A stretch of 64,000 nt of DNA from JACMQW01 sp964536965 (GCA_964536965.1 CAZIAL010000018.1:1-64000), one strand, 5' to 3'. Positions 1 through 8,581 are shown, counted from the stretch's first letter. Made by a program: numbers and translations. The notes: a model not told the origin generated them from the letters alone.

Positions 1-78
1 TCCCCTTCGAACTGGAGATCCTCTAGTCTTTTTATCCCGGACAGGGATCGATCTTCCCGTAAGGACCGGAGCAAAACT

Positions 79-115
79 AAAAAAAAAAGCGCCAGGGAAT
101 TCGATTCCCTGGCGC
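79..115 (-). terminator. Rho-independent terminator of the Gly-zipper stress protein gene
   Basis: A 12-bp perfect stem with a 3-nt loop occupies 89-115. On the minus strand it is followed by about ten Ts (complement of 79-88). It lies just beyond the stop of the minus-strand gene at 142. Confidence 0.9.
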
Positions 116-141
116 CAGACTCGAAATCCTATCGACGCGAA

Positions 142-756
142 TTACGCGCCGAAGGTCTTGTTCTTGTCGTAGGCCTGGTCCTTCTTCGAGCCGAAGACGC
201 CCGTCATGCCGGGCTTGCGACCGGTCTCGGTGCTTTCCTCGCCTGCGGTGGCGATATCACGCGCGCCACACTGTTCGAGGAGCTCCTTCGCTTTCTTTTG
301 CCATTCGGAATCGTCGACGTGGACGGAGAGCAGGATTCCGCCGTCTTTCACGAAGCCTTCGAAACGTTTGGCTTCATACTCCGGAATGCCCATGCCGATG
401 AGCGCGCCCGAGATTCCGCCGACCGCTCCGCCGACGCCCGCGCCCGCGAGCGCCGCCATGATCGGACCTGCCGCCACGAACGGTCCGATTCCAGGAATCG
501 CCAGAGCGCCGATACCGACGAGCCATCCGAGTCCGCCGCCGAGCACGGCGCCGGTCGTCGCCCCGGTGGTCGCGCCTTCGGGCGCTTTGGTGTCCTTCTG
601 GTGGGCGAAGTCTTCCGTGCCTTGCTTGGAAGGCATGAGGACCGAGATGTCGTTGTTCCGGAAGCCGTTTTGCTTCAGAACATCGACCGCGTGATCGACC
701 GAGCTACGCGAGGAGAAGATACCGAACGTCGACTTATGACCTTTTTTGTGTTCCAT
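142..756 (-). CDS. General-stress-protein-17M-like protein with glycine-zipper segment
   Basis: The 204-aa protein begins with a short alpha/beta domain (residues ~9-45, GIFSSRSSVDHAVDVLKQNG) of the kind found in YflT/general stress protein 17M-like families. It continues with a very Gly/Ala-rich hydrophobic stretch (~65-125) with GxxxG spacing, typical of glycine-zipper membrane segments. A second small domain (~125-165, ending in the SVHVDDSEWQKKAKELLEQCGA region) resembles the domain that pairs with such zippers. The tail is charged and polar. No signal peptide is evident. It is likely a membrane-associated stress protein; the exact role is unknown. It is followed by its own strong terminator and lies beside a BON-domain lipoprotein, another envelope-stress type gene. 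Confidence 0.8.
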   Translation of the reverse strand: MEHKKGHKSTFGIFSSRSSVDHAVDVLKQNGFRNNDISVLMPSKQGTEDFAHQKDTKAPEGATTGATTGAVLGGGLGWLVGIGALAIPGIGPFVAAGPIMAALAGAGVGGAVGGISGALIGMGIPEYEAKRFEGFVKDGGILLSVHVDDSEWQKKAKELLEQCGARDIATAGEESTETGRKPGMTGVFGSKKDQAYDKNKTFGA

Positions 757-798
757 GAGTTTTCCTTTGTGGTTGGGGGTGAGTGAGGGGGACTGAAC

Positions 799-1271
799 TT
801 ACTTCTTCGTGACTTCGAGCTCGTTTTTCACCTTCGTCGCGCCCACGAATTTCTGCGCGATCGATGCGATTTTCTGGCTCTCCGCCATATTCGCGACCGG
901 GCCCCGAAGATTGACCAGGCCGGCTTTGGTGATGATCTTTACGTTCTTCGCGTTCGTCGAGAGACTGTCGTCCTCGANNNNNNNNNNTCGACAATCGCCG
1001 CCCGAATCAGGCGAGTGATTTCGACATCACTTCGGTTGCCATCGGCCTGTGCGTCGGCCGTCATGGCGCTCGACTCGCGATCGCGTTCGTTGCGAGCCGT
1101 ATTATCCGCATCATGCGTGGCGCTCGTGGTCGTGCTCGACGACGAGGTGGTCGTCGAATCGGAATAGGCGGGAGCGTTGTTCTCGACGCGTTCCGGTTTG
1201 TCGGAGCACGCCGCAATTGCGGTCAAAGCGAAAACCGAGATCATGAGTTTCATTTTAGAGGGATGGGACAT
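799..1271 (-). CDS. BON-domain lipoprotein, interrupted by an assembly gap
   Basis: The N-terminal part is a lipoprotein signal (MKLMISVFALTAIAACS, with a lipobox-like cysteine) followed by a Ser/Thr-rich linker and the start of a BON domain (SDVEITRLIRAAIV). Ten Ns at 978-987 interrupt the gene. Beyond the gap another frame continues a typical BON domain (NVKIITKAGLVNLRGPV, then ASIAQKFVGATKVKNELEV) and stops at 799. The total of 473 nt is not a multiple of three, so the N run is a placeholder of unknown true length rather than a real frameshift. BON domains are thought to bind phospholipid surfaces, so an outer-membrane or periplasmic maintenance role is plausible. The start could be the MSHPSK codon at 1271 or the MKLM codon six residues later, which suits the signal peptide better. 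Confidence 0.8.
978..987. other. Assembly gap (10 N)
   Basis: Ten consecutive Ns lie inside the BON lipoprotein gene. The coding frame does not match across them, so the gap size is arbitrary. Confidence 0.99.
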
Positions 1272-1320
1272 TTTAGTGCCTTTCGTTGGTTTCCCTCTAG
1301 AGTTAGCAGCTAATGTGCCA

Positions 1321-1354
1321 ACGAAAAGGCCCCCAGTCGCGAAGACCGGAGGCC
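1321..1354 (-). terminator. Probable terminator of the YHS lipoprotein gene
   Basis: An imperfect inverted repeat (1328-1338 with 1344-1354, 9 of 11 pairs) is followed on the minus strand by a short T run (complement of 1324-1327). It lies 50 bp after the stop at 1404. Confidence 0.5.
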
Positions 1355-1403
1355 ATGAAATGGAATTTAGATTTTTCGCGATCGCGGAAAAGCTGCGAGC
1401 GGC

Positions 1404-1730
1404 TTAACGGAGATTGTTCGCGCGGCGTCTCCAGTTGTTTTCCGCGGCTTCGATGTTCTTGTCGAGATCCGCGCTAAATTCTTCCCGTTTTTGCGCGGAC
1501 GAGAAGCAGTAGTGTTTTCCTTTGTGCGTGATCGAGTGGTCGGGGTTTCCCGCGACATCAAGGCGATTCGATTTCACCGCGTTCGCGCACTTGCCTCCGA
1601 ATTCATATTCCACTTTAGCGGGAGTCGACTCGGCGGAGGCCGCGGTCGCGGTTGCGGGTTCGGAATGCGCACAGGAAAATGCGCCGATGCTCAGAGCAAG
1701 GGAAACGAAGACGAGTTGAGTGGTTTTCAT
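1404..1730 (-). CDS. YHS-domain lipoprotein
   Basis: This 108-aa protein starts with a lipoprotein signal peptide (FVSLALSIGAFSC, cysteine at ~20) and an Ala/Thr-rich linker. A YHS-type domain follows: the YEFGGKCANAVKSNRL motif near residue 42, then HSITHKGKHYCFSSAQKREEF. YHS domains are small modules often found with metal-handling proteins, and here two cysteines (CANA and YCF) are kept. The mature protein would be anchored in a membrane facing the periplasm. Metal binding is inferred from the family only. It is monocistronic, with a probable terminator downstream. Confidence 0.85.
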   Translation of the reverse strand: MKTTQLVFVSLALSIGAFSCAHSEPATATAASAESTPAKVEYEFGGKCANAVKSNRLDVAGNPDHSITHKGKHYCFSSAQKREEFSADLDKNIEAAENNWRRRANNLR

Positions 1731-1781
1731 ATGGGGCAGGGTATATCAGGGAAAGACCGATGAGTACCGTTATCAGGCTGG

Positions 1782-2255
1782 CTAAAGCGATTCGACTTCG
1801 CGGACGAGGACCGGCGCGAGTTCGGGGTCGGCTTTCCCTTCCCGAATATATTGGATGGCTCGATCCTGAGTGAGGCGCCCGTCGGCCATCTTTTCGCAGC
1901 AGGCCGCCTCGAGCGCGTCGGTCAGCGGGTAAATGGTTTCGTGCTGCGGCCAGAGATTATCCATCTCGTTGCTTCCGCCCATGCAGAGGGGGATGAAATG
2001 GTCGATCTTGAATCGTCGCCGCCCGATCGCCCCGATGCGGTACCCCAGATCGTCGTAGTTGCGGACGATGTTTTCTTTCGTTTCGACGTCGACGCTGCGT
2101 TCGCAGACGGGAATTCTTTCTGGGTAGCGAGTCTGGTGTCGTTCGGCGCAAAGAGAACCGGGAGTCAGTGCCGCGTCCGGTCGATCTGGATAGGGCTCCG
2201 TGGCAGAGGCCGACGCGAGCGAGAAGAAGACCAAACAAAAGGTTAGGCGCTGCAT
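1782..2255 (-). CDS. Secreted HNH-type nuclease-like protein
   Basis: The 157-aa protein has a cleavable signal peptide (MQRLTFCLVFFSLASASA) and then an HNH-like core: FKIDHFIPLCMGGSNEMDNL followed by WPQ. The IDH, GGSN and NLWPQ elements match the beta-beta-alpha metal fold of secreted HNH proteins. Several cysteines (CAERH, CERS, LCMGG, CCEK) suggest disulfides consistent with export. The substrate is inferred to be DNA but is not shown. It stands alone, transcribed away from the CNNM pair. In a predatory or DNA-scavenging bacterium it could help degrade foreign DNA outside the cytoplasm. Confidence 0.75.
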   Translation of the reverse strand: MQRLTFCLVFFSLASASATEPYPDRPDAALTPGSLCAERHQTRYPERIPVCERSVDVETKENIVRNYDDLGYRIGAIGRRRFKIDHFIPLCMGGSNEMDNLWPQHETIYPLTDALEAACCEKMADGRLTQDRAIQYIREGKADPELAPVLVREVESL

Positions 2256-2463
2256 GGGTCACTCTATAATGGAAAAAGGTCTTCCGACGCAAGCAGTCGA
2301 ACGGGGTCTCTTCTAGATTATATAAGACCTAGGAATCGTTCGGCTTATTGCTGCGAGTTGTAAATCCGCGGCCTGGATGCGATATTCTCAGCTCATTTAT
2401 GGAACTTGATCCCGACCCCGAACCTCACGACAGCACGCTCTTTCTGCTGCCTCGAGGATCGAG

Positions 2464-3567
2464 ATGTTAATCCCGTTAATCGTCATTCTTTTTCTCGTTC
2501 TGCTAAACGCGCTCTACGTCGCGGCGGAGTTTGCCGCCGTCAGTGTTTCGCGGCCCCGCCTCCAGCAGCTCGCGGACGAAGGGGATGCGACCGCCGCGAA
2601 ACTCCTCCCGCTTCTTTCGAACGTGCAGTCCCTCGATCGATATGTCGCCGCCTGCCAGGTCGGAATCACGCTCTCGAGCCTGGTGCTCGGAGCTTATGGA
2701 CAGGAAGCATTGTCCGGGCTGGTCGCCCCTTATTTCGATCACCTCGAAGGCTTCGAGACCGAAGCTGCGCAGGGGACGGCCGCGATCCTGATCTTGATCG
2801 GACTCACGGCCTTCCAAATGGTGCTCGGCGAACTTTTGCCGAAATCTCTCGCCCTGCAGTTTCCGGTGAAAGTATTGCTTCGGCTCGCCCTGCCGATGGT
2901 CTGGTCCTTGAAAATATTGCATCCCTTTATCCAGCTTCTGAACGGGAGCGGAAATCTTTTCCTTCGCCTCTTCGGCGTGCCCCAGTCTTCCCACCGTCAT
3001 GTGCACTCCGCCGAAGAAATGCAGATGCTGATCTCCGAGAGCCATGAAGGCGGCCTGATCGAAACCGAAGAGCACGAACGCCTCACCCAGGCGCTGCAGC
3101 TGGAAAACCGGAAAGTATCGGAGATCATGGTTCCGCGCGAGGAGATGAAGGTGCTCGATATTCACGCGAATCTCGACACCGTCCTGCGCGCGCTGGGCGA
3201 ATCGGCCTTTACGCGCTGGCCGGTCTACGAAGGCGAGTTCGATCGCATCGTCGGCATCGCGCATGCTCGGGACATCGCCCGTCTCGCCCTCGATCCGAGC
3301 CGACCCTTCGATCTGCGCCGGGTGGTTCGACAGCCGCTCGTCGTCCATTCCGACATGACGGCGGATGATCTGCTTTCGATCATGCGCATCGAACACAAGC
3401 AACTCGCGATCGTGATCGCAGATTTCGCGAAGCCCGTGGGACTGGTCGGAATCTCGGACGTGCTCGACGAGCTGATGGGAGATATCGACGAGGATCCGCG
3501 GGCCGACGTCGGGCCGGCGGGGACTTTCGTTTCGCCACGGGTCCTGGAACGGGGGGGCTCCGCGTGA
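2464..3567 (+). CDS. CNNM/DUF21 membrane protein with CBS pair (first of a tandem pair)
   Basis: The 367-aa protein has an N-terminal DUF21/CNNM membrane domain (hydrophobic start IPLIVILFLVLLNALYVAAE, then segments to ~residue 165, including LGELLPKSLALQ) and a CBS pair (~205-330, beginning VSEIMVPREEM). The family is linked to Mg/Co efflux or homeostasis (HlyC/CorC, MpfA). It lacks the C-terminal CorC_HlyC domain present in its neighbour, ending in a short Gly/Pro tail. The final base pairs overlap the next gene, whose GTG start sits on the TGA stop, so the two are probably co-translated and may form a hetero-oligomer. The start ATG at 2464 follows GAGGATCGAG. Confidence 0.9.
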   Translation: MLIPLIVILFLVLLNALYVAAEFAAVSVSRPRLQQLADEGDATAAKLLPLLSNVQSLDRYVAACQVGITLSSLVLGAYGQEALSGLVAPYFDHLEGFETEAAQGTAAILILIGLTAFQMVLGELLPKSLALQFPVKVLLRLALPMVWSLKILHPFIQLLNGSGNLFLRLFGVPQSSHRHVHSAEEMQMLISESHEGGLIETEEHERLTQALQLENRKVSEIMVPREEMKVLDIHANLDTVLRALGESAFTRWPVYEGEFDRIVGIAHARDIARLALDPSRPFDLRRVVRQPLVVHSDMTADDLLSIMRIEHKQLAIVIADFAKPVGLVGISDVLDELMGDIDEDPRADVGPAGTFVSPRVLERGGSA

Positions 3568-4889
3568 TCGCGCTCCTGGTGCCGATGATCATCGTCTTCA
3601 TCCTGATCGCCCTGAACGGTTTTTTCGTCGCCGCGGAATTCGCCCTGATCGGGACGCCGCGAACGCTGATCGAGAAGGAGGCCGGGGAAGGGAGCCGACT
3701 CGCGCGAAGAGTCGTCGGAATTCTCGAGGACCCGCGAAAGCAAGACCGTTTCATCGCCACTGCGCAGCTGGGCATTACGCTCGCGAGTCTGGGGCTCGGA
3801 ATGTACGGAGAGCATACGCTCGCCCAATGGCTCGGTCGATTTCTCCTCGAGCAGGGGTGGGGCGAGGCTCGCTGGTTCGCCGCTCATTCCGTCTCGAGCG
3901 TGATCGCCGTAACCGTACTGACTTATTTGCACATCGTGCTCGGGGAGATGGTCCCGAAATCGCTCGCCCTGCAGGGGCCCCATCGGGTGGTGAAATGGAT
4001 CACCCCGTTTATGGAGGTGTTCCAGTGGATCGTCTATCCGTTGGTGCTGGTCCTGAACGGTATCGGTAACCTCCTCCTCCGGGTTCTCGGAATCCGGCGC
4101 CAGGAATCCGAGCATCTCCGAACGCCCGAAGAACTTTCGTATATCGTCGATGAAAGCGAGACCGGGGGGGAACTCGGACGCGAGTCCGCCAACGTCCTTC
4201 GCGAGCTCCTCGAGTTCGGCGAACTTTCCGCGGGCGAGGCGATGGTGCCCCGAACCCAGATCGTCGGTATCGCGACGGATATGGTGGGCAGCGAAATTCG
4301 GGACCTGATTCGTAAGCGCCCCCATACTCGTTATCTTGTTTACGAAAATGATCTCGATAAGATCATCGGCTTCGTCCATGTGAAAGATCTCCTGAAGGCG
4401 ATTCGGGATTCCGAAGGCCTGCCCCGGGAAGCCGTTCGTCCGGTTCCGTTTCTCCCTGGATCGTCGAGCCTGGAGTCGGTCCTACGCGAAATGCGTAAAT
4501 CGCATTCGCAGCTCGCCGTCGTCATGGACGAACACGGCGGAACGGCAGGGCTCTTGACCGTCGAAGACCTGTTCGAGGAGGTGGTCGGCGAAATCAGCGA
4601 AGATACGGCCGAGCGTCCGGAGATCATGAAAGTGGCCGAAGGAAGTTATGTCGTGCGCGGAACCGTGCGACTCACGGACCTGGGCGAAGAGCTCGACGTG
4701 GATCTCGAGCACGAATTCGTCGATACCGTGAGCGGGGTCGTCCTCGCCCAGCTGGAACGCCCTGCCCAGGTGGGCGACGTCGTCCATTTTCGCGGCGTGG
4801 ATTTTAAAGTGATATCGGTCCGTGGGCGAGGAGTCGCGGACTGTTCCGTGACGTACGTGAAACCGCCGGAAGCGTCGGAGGACGCATAG
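3564..4889 (+). CDS. CNNM/DUF21-CBS-CorC_HlyC membrane protein (second of the pair)
   Basis: The 441-aa protein has the full family architecture: DUF21/CNNM membrane domain (1 to ~190, with AAEFALIGTPR and LGEMVPKSLALQ), a CBS pair (~215-335, AMVPRTQIVG to VMDEHGGTAGLLTVEDLFEE), and a C-terminal CorC_HlyC domain (~350-435, VVRGTVRLTDLGEEL). Proteins of this type act in the inner membrane on divalent cations, especially Mg. It starts with GTG overlapping the previous stop. Only this member of the pair carries the transporter-associated C-terminal domain, so the two copies have probably specialised. Confidence 0.92.
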   Translation: MIALLVPMIIVFILIALNGFFVAAEFALIGTPRTLIEKEAGEGSRLARRVVGILEDPRKQDRFIATAQLGITLASLGLGMYGEHTLAQWLGRFLLEQGWGEARWFAAHSVSSVIAVTVLTYLHIVLGEMVPKSLALQGPHRVVKWITPFMEVFQWIVYPLVLVLNGIGNLLLRVLGIRRQESEHLRTPEELSYIVDESETGGELGRESANVLRELLEFGELSAGEAMVPRTQIVGIATDMVGSEIRDLIRKRPHTRYLVYENDLDKIIGFVHVKDLLKAIRDSEGLPREAVRPVPFLPGSSSLESVLREMRKSHSQLAVVMDEHGGTAGLLTVEDLFEEVVGEISEDTAERPEIMKVAEGSYVVRGTVRLTDLGEELDVDLEHEFVDTVSGVVLAQLERPAQVGDVVHFRGVDFKVISVRGRGVADCSVTYVKPPEASEDA

Positions 4890-4903
4890 AGGAGCGCAGA
4901 TCG

Positions 4904-5227
4904 ATGAGCGAGGCCACGCACGACGTTACGTTTGAGAATTTCGAATCGGTCGTCGAGTCGAATGAGATCGTGATTCTCGATTTCTGGGCCGCCTGGTGCG
5001 GCCCTTGTCGAGTGTTCACCCCCGCCTACGAGGCCATGGCCGCCGCCCATCCCGATATCTATTTCGGGAAAGTCGATACGGAGGCGGCCCAGGATCTGGC
5101 GGCGGCTTTCCAGGTTCGTTCGATTCCGACGATCATGGCGTTTAAAAAGTCGGAGCTCGTCTTCGAACAAGCCGGTTTGCTTCCGGTCGAGAGATTCGCC
5201 GAGCTGATCCGGAAGCTGCGCGAATAA
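4904..5227 (+). CDS. Thioredoxin
   Basis: A 107-aa thioredoxin fold with the classical active site WCGPC (residues 31-35, cysteines 32 and 35) and the cis-Pro loop RSIPT. The length is typical of cytoplasmic thioredoxin. There is no signal peptide. It begins 14 bp after the CNNM gene with AGGAG upstream (4888-4893), so it may share that transcript. It would reduce protein disulfides. It is probably not the only thioredoxin in the genome, so I give no gene symbol. Confidence 0.93.
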   Translation: MSEATHDVTFENFESVVESNEIVILDFWAAWCGPCRVFTPAYEAMAAAHPDIYFGKVDTEAAQDLAAAFQVRSIPTIMAFKKSELVFEQAGLLPVERFAELIRKLRE

Positions 5228-5332
5228 GGCGGAGCGAAATGAGAATGCGTAAATATCGCGAGCCGCATTCAGTTTAAAAATAATTCCGTTTAATAATGCA
5301 GCAAATCCGTGCGCAATGGCCTAGGGTGGGGC

Positions 5333-6449
5333 ATGGCTGGTACGGTCTCGAATTCGCTCTTGCAGAATAGAGAAAAAATAATGGCTCTCTGGTTGGAGCG
5401 CTCCTTGGCGGAAGTTCCGTCGGCGATCACGACGAAGAAGCTCGTGCTCCGCAACTCGCTTCCCGTCTTTATCGACCATCTGGCCGAGGCTTTGGCGACG
5501 AATCGAAAGATGGATCGAAAGTCCATGCTCGATCGCGCGGAGGAAGGAGAGCGGATCGGCCGCCTGCATGGCGAAGACCGTGCGGGAAACACGAGCTTCG
5601 GACTGGCAGAGGTCATATTCGAGTACCACATTTTCCGCGAGGTGATTTTCCAGGTCCTTGAGGTGGAAGCGCCGCTGGATCCGCAGCCGCGCGATCTGAT
5701 CCTGGATGCGATCGAGCAGGCGGTGAACGACGCGGCGGTTAAGTTCTCGGAAGTCCATGCCGATGTTCAGCAGCAGTTCATCAATACGCTGACCCATGAC
5801 TTGAAGACGCCCATCATGGCCGCCAAAATGAGCGCGCAGCTCATGCTTCGTCGGCCTGACGATTCGGAGATCTGCCTCGAGCATGGCGCGANNNNNNNNN
5901 NAAATCGTGGGAAACATGAATCGCCTGACCCGGATGATCCACGACCTGCTGGATGCGGGCCGGGTCCGCGCCGGAGAGCAGCTCGCGCTCCAGTTCGGGA
6001 AATGCGATCTCACCGAAGTCGCTCGAGAGGTGGTGGCCGAAATGGGCGTAGCGCACGGAGATCGGTTCGTACTGGTGTCCGATGCGAATATGCGGGGAAA
6101 CTGGGGTCGTGATGGCGTGCGTCGGGCCCTGGACAACCTGATGGGGAACGCGGTGAAATACGGCGCGCCCCAGGGTAAGATTACGGTCACGCTCCGTCGA
6201 ATCGACGACCAGGCGGAGATCACCGTCCATAACCTCGGCAACCCCATTGCCGAAAAGGACATTGCCGGGATGTTCGAACTCTACCGGCGCGCTCGATCTT
6301 CCGAAGCAGGCGGGCAAGTCGGGTGGGGGCTCGGTCTGACGCTGGTAAAGGGCGTGGCGGACGCCCATTCCGGAAAAATCCGAGTGGAGAGCTCCTCCGA
6401 AGCGGGGACGAGCTTCATCCTCGAGCTTCCCGAACATGTCGAATCGTAG
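5333..6449 (+). CDS. Sensor histidine kinase with RsbRD-like N-terminus, interrupted by an assembly gap
   Basis: The N-terminal ~140 residues (ALWLERS, LPVFIDHLAEAL, GLAEVIFEYHIFREVIF) match the RsbRD-type N-terminal domain used by cytoplasmic sensor kinases. The dimerisation box follows (FINTLTHDLKTPIMAAKMSA, phospho-acceptor His in THDLKTP). Ten Ns at 5892-5901 break the frame. The downstream frame resumes with MNRLTRMIHDLLDAGRV and a HATPase domain (N box DNLMGNAVKYG, G2-like GWGLGLTLVKGVADAHSG) and stops at 6449. There are no transmembrane segments. The start at 5333 is chosen because AGGGTGGGG lies just upstream; an ATG at 5381 is an alternative. No response regulator lies beside it. Confidence 0.85.
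5892..5901. other. Assembly gap (10 N)
   Basis: Ten Ns fall between the H-box and HATPase parts of the histidine kinase. The frame differs on the two sides, so the true length is unknown. Confidence 0.99.
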
Positions 6450-6481
6450 CGATTCGGCGAGGTTTCAGTTAAGTTTCCTCT

Positions 6482-7159
6482 ATGTCGGTGGAAGAAAAAT
6501 TCGAAAATTTCTTTAAGTCCGAGACGCGTACGAGCGGAGCAAGACTTCTGCGGGAGGAAAAAGTTTCCCTCGCGAGCGGGTCCGATACCACGGTCCAAGC
6601 GTATCTGCGAACCTCTCCGCCCGTAAAGGTGACGCTTGCCTCGGGCGGGATCGATGCGGACGAGTTTACGGCCAGCTGTAACTGTTCCGCGGCGTACAAG
6701 GCGCAGTTCTGCAAACATGTCTGGGCGGTCCTCGTGATGACCGCGGAGAAACGCCCAGACTTCCTGAGCGCGAAAACGAAGATCCAGAAGCCGGCAGCTT
6801 CCGAGGATGACGCTCGCTCGCGAAACGATTCCTTCGCCGCCGCGGCGAAGGCGCGCGCTTCGGAATATCGAAAATCTCAGTATCAGAAGCAGAAACAGCA
6901 AGCGAAGGATCGCAAGCTCGGCGCGCAGGAAAGTGAGCGCAATCGGCGGCTCCTTTCGTTTCCCGAGCCGGTCGAAGCGGCGATCCGTTATTTTACCTTG
7001 AACGGATTTCCGATGCCGGAAGGCCCGAACGAGGAGGTGCTCGCGGAAGCCAAGCGAAAACTCTCCCGCGTTTTTCACCCTGACAAGGGTGGGTCCCATG
7101 CGGAAATCGTCGAGCTGAATGAGCAGTATGCGCTACTCATGCGGCACCTTGGGTCCTAA
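6482..7159 (+). CDS. SWIM zinc-finger protein with C-terminal J domain
   Basis: The 225-aa protein carries a SWIM-type zinc finger, C66-x-C68-x8-C77-x-H79 (CNCSAAYKAQFCKH), then a charged Lys/Gln/Ala-rich linker (~95-165). At its C-terminus is a truncated J domain with the diagnostic HPDKGG motif at about 199-204 (EAKRKLSRVFHPDKGG). SWIM fingers bind nucleic acid or protein partners; J domains recruit Hsp70 (DnaK). The combination suggests a DnaK-recruiting adaptor for a nucleic-acid or protein complex, which is inference. Its stop overlaps by 4 bp the stop of convergent rlmF. Confidence 0.8.
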   Translation: MSVEEKFENFFKSETRTSGARLLREEKVSLASGSDTTVQAYLRTSPPVKVTLASGGIDADEFTASCNCSAAYKAQFCKHVWAVLVMTAEKRPDFLSAKTKIQKPAASEDDARSRNDSFAAAAKARASEYRKSQYQKQKQQAKDRKLGAQESERNRRLLSFPEPVEAAIRYFTLNGFPMPEGPNEEVLAEAKRKLSRVFHPDKGGSHAEIVELNEQYALLMRHLGS

Positions 7160-8055
7160 AAGGTCCAGGCGACGATGCGACTTTTTTTCTGCCCCTGGGC
7201 CATTTCGAGGAGCGTCTCGCTCTTTGCGCCGGAGCGTTGGAGCGCGTTTTCGATCGCCGAAAGATGCTCCTCCTTCGAGATCAGGGTCGAGAACCAGCGA
7301 CAACATTCTCGGATTCGCGAACTTTCTTCGATCATCCGCGTGACGAAGGCGACCTCGCCGCCTTCGCACCAGAGCTCGGTCGGGGTTCCGCCGAAGTTCA
7401 GTGTGGGTGGTTTTTTTCCGGAAGAGAGCTTCCCGAGTTGATTCCACTTTCTGCGGCTGCCGGCGGCCGCCTGCTCCGCGGAGGAGTGAAACGGAGGGTT
7501 GCAAACGGAAAGATCGAAAAGTTCGTCGCGCCCGACGACGCCCTCGAAGATGCGGGAGCGATCCTTCTGGAGGCGCAGTTCGATCGCGCCGGAAAGATCG
7601 GGATTTTTGTCGATGTTTCTCCGCGCGGATGCGAGCGCCGCCGAATCGGTCTCCGTACCGACGAAGCTCCAGCCATATTCGCGATTCCCGAGCAGCGGGT
7701 AAATGCAATTCGCGCCCGTGCCGATATCGAGGATGCGGACGTCCGGGCCCCGGGGAATCTTTCCACCGTGGGTTTGCGCGAGGAGATCCGCGATGTGGTG
7801 GAGATAGTCCGCGCGACCCGGGATGGGTGGGCAGAGATAGCCGGGCGGAATATCCCATTCGGAAACGCGATAGAAATGCTTCAGGATCGCGCGATTCAGG
7901 CTCTTCACCGCGCGCGGATCGGCGAAATCGATCGATCGGTCGCCGTACTCGTTCTCCCGGACGAAGGCGCCAAGCTCGGGGAGGGATTGGATGAGCGCCG
8001 GAAAGTCGTAGCGGTCACGATGCCGATTGCGCGGATGGAGTTCGGTTTTTTTCAT
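7156..8055 (-). CDS. rlmF: 23S rRNA (adenine-1618 N6)-methyltransferase RlmF
   Basis: The 299-aa protein matches RlmF (YbiN) throughout: N-terminal ELHPRNRHRDRYDFPAL, SAM-binding motif ILDIGTGANCIYPLL, and the N6-adenine catalytic motif NPPF (CNPPFHSS). RlmF methylates N6 of A1618 in 23S rRNA using S-adenosylmethionine. The length agrees with the family (~300 aa). The LNFGGTPTELWCEGGEVAF segment is also typical. It is convergent with the SWIM-J gene, with a 4-bp overlap of stop codons. Confidence 0.93.
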   Translation of the reverse strand: MKKTELHPRNRHRDRYDFPALIQSLPELGAFVRENEYGDRSIDFADPRAVKSLNRAILKHFYRVSEWDIPPGYLCPPIPGRADYLHHIADLLAQTHGGKIPRGPDVRILDIGTGANCIYPLLGNREYGWSFVGTETDSAALASARRNIDKNPDLSGAIELRLQKDRSRIFEGVVGRDELFDLSVCNPPFHSSAEQAAAGSRRKWNQLGKLSSGKKPPTLNFGGTPTELWCEGGEVAFVTRMIEESSRIRECCRWFSTLISKEEHLSAIENALQRSGAKSETLLEMAQGQKKSRIVAWTF

Positions 8056-8107
8056 GGGGCTCCCCCAGGATAGGAGGGAGCGGAGAAAATTGAAAGCGAA
8101 GCCTTTT

Positions 8108-8581
8108 TCAGCGTTTCGGACGGAAGAGAAAGAACATGAGCAGATCGAGAGAAAGGATGGTCGCGACGAGTTCCCACCGCGGATGCGCGAGATAGGAGAC
8201 GCTGAGCAGACACTGGACCATGGCGAGGAACATCCAGGTCATGGCGCCGGGGAGGTTGTGTCCCACTCGAGTTCGGAGCTCAGCCAGGGAGATGATCGAG
8301 GCTAAGAGAACCAGGGCGTAGAGCCAGAATCGCCGCGCCCCCACCTCGACGGGACGAGCCTCGTCTTCGGTGGCGGAGACTTTTTGCCACATGGGTGGAG
8401 AAGCGACGACGCTTCGCGTAGGGCGATCGATCGATCGACTCGACTGTCGGGTCGAGATTTCATCCAGACGCGGAGGCCGCATTCGCTCTCGAAGGTCTGG
8501 GGTGCCGGAGCAGCCCAGCGCCAGGATGAGCGCGCCCAGGGGGCCGAGGACGGGAACAATCCTGCGGTGAATCGCCATCAT
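8108..8581 (-). CDS. Lipoprotein-like small membrane protein
   Basis: About 158 aa if started at the double ATG at 8581/8578. The N-terminus has a hydrophobic stretch ending in a lipobox-like LALGCSG, then a polar Arg/Ser-rich linker. Three hydrophobic segments fill the C-terminal half (FWLYALVLLASIISLAEL, AMTWMFLAMVQCLLSVSYLA, ELVATILSLDLLMFFLF). No family was recognised. There is no strong ribosome site upstream. It is 28 bp downstream of rapA on the same strand and could be its last operon member, but no functional link is visible. Confidence 0.65.
   Translation of the reverse strand: MMAIHRRIVPVLGPLGALILALGCSGTPDLRERMRPPRLDEISTRQSSRSIDRPTRSVVASPPMWQKVSATEDEARPVEVGARRFWLYALVLLASIISLAELRTRVGHNLPGAMTWMFLAMVQCLLSVSYLAHPRWELVATILSLDLLMFFLFRPKR

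Noticed and set aside
7237..8073. 278-codon open frame opposite rlmF
   Set aside because: rlmF on the other strand has all family motifs; this frame has none.
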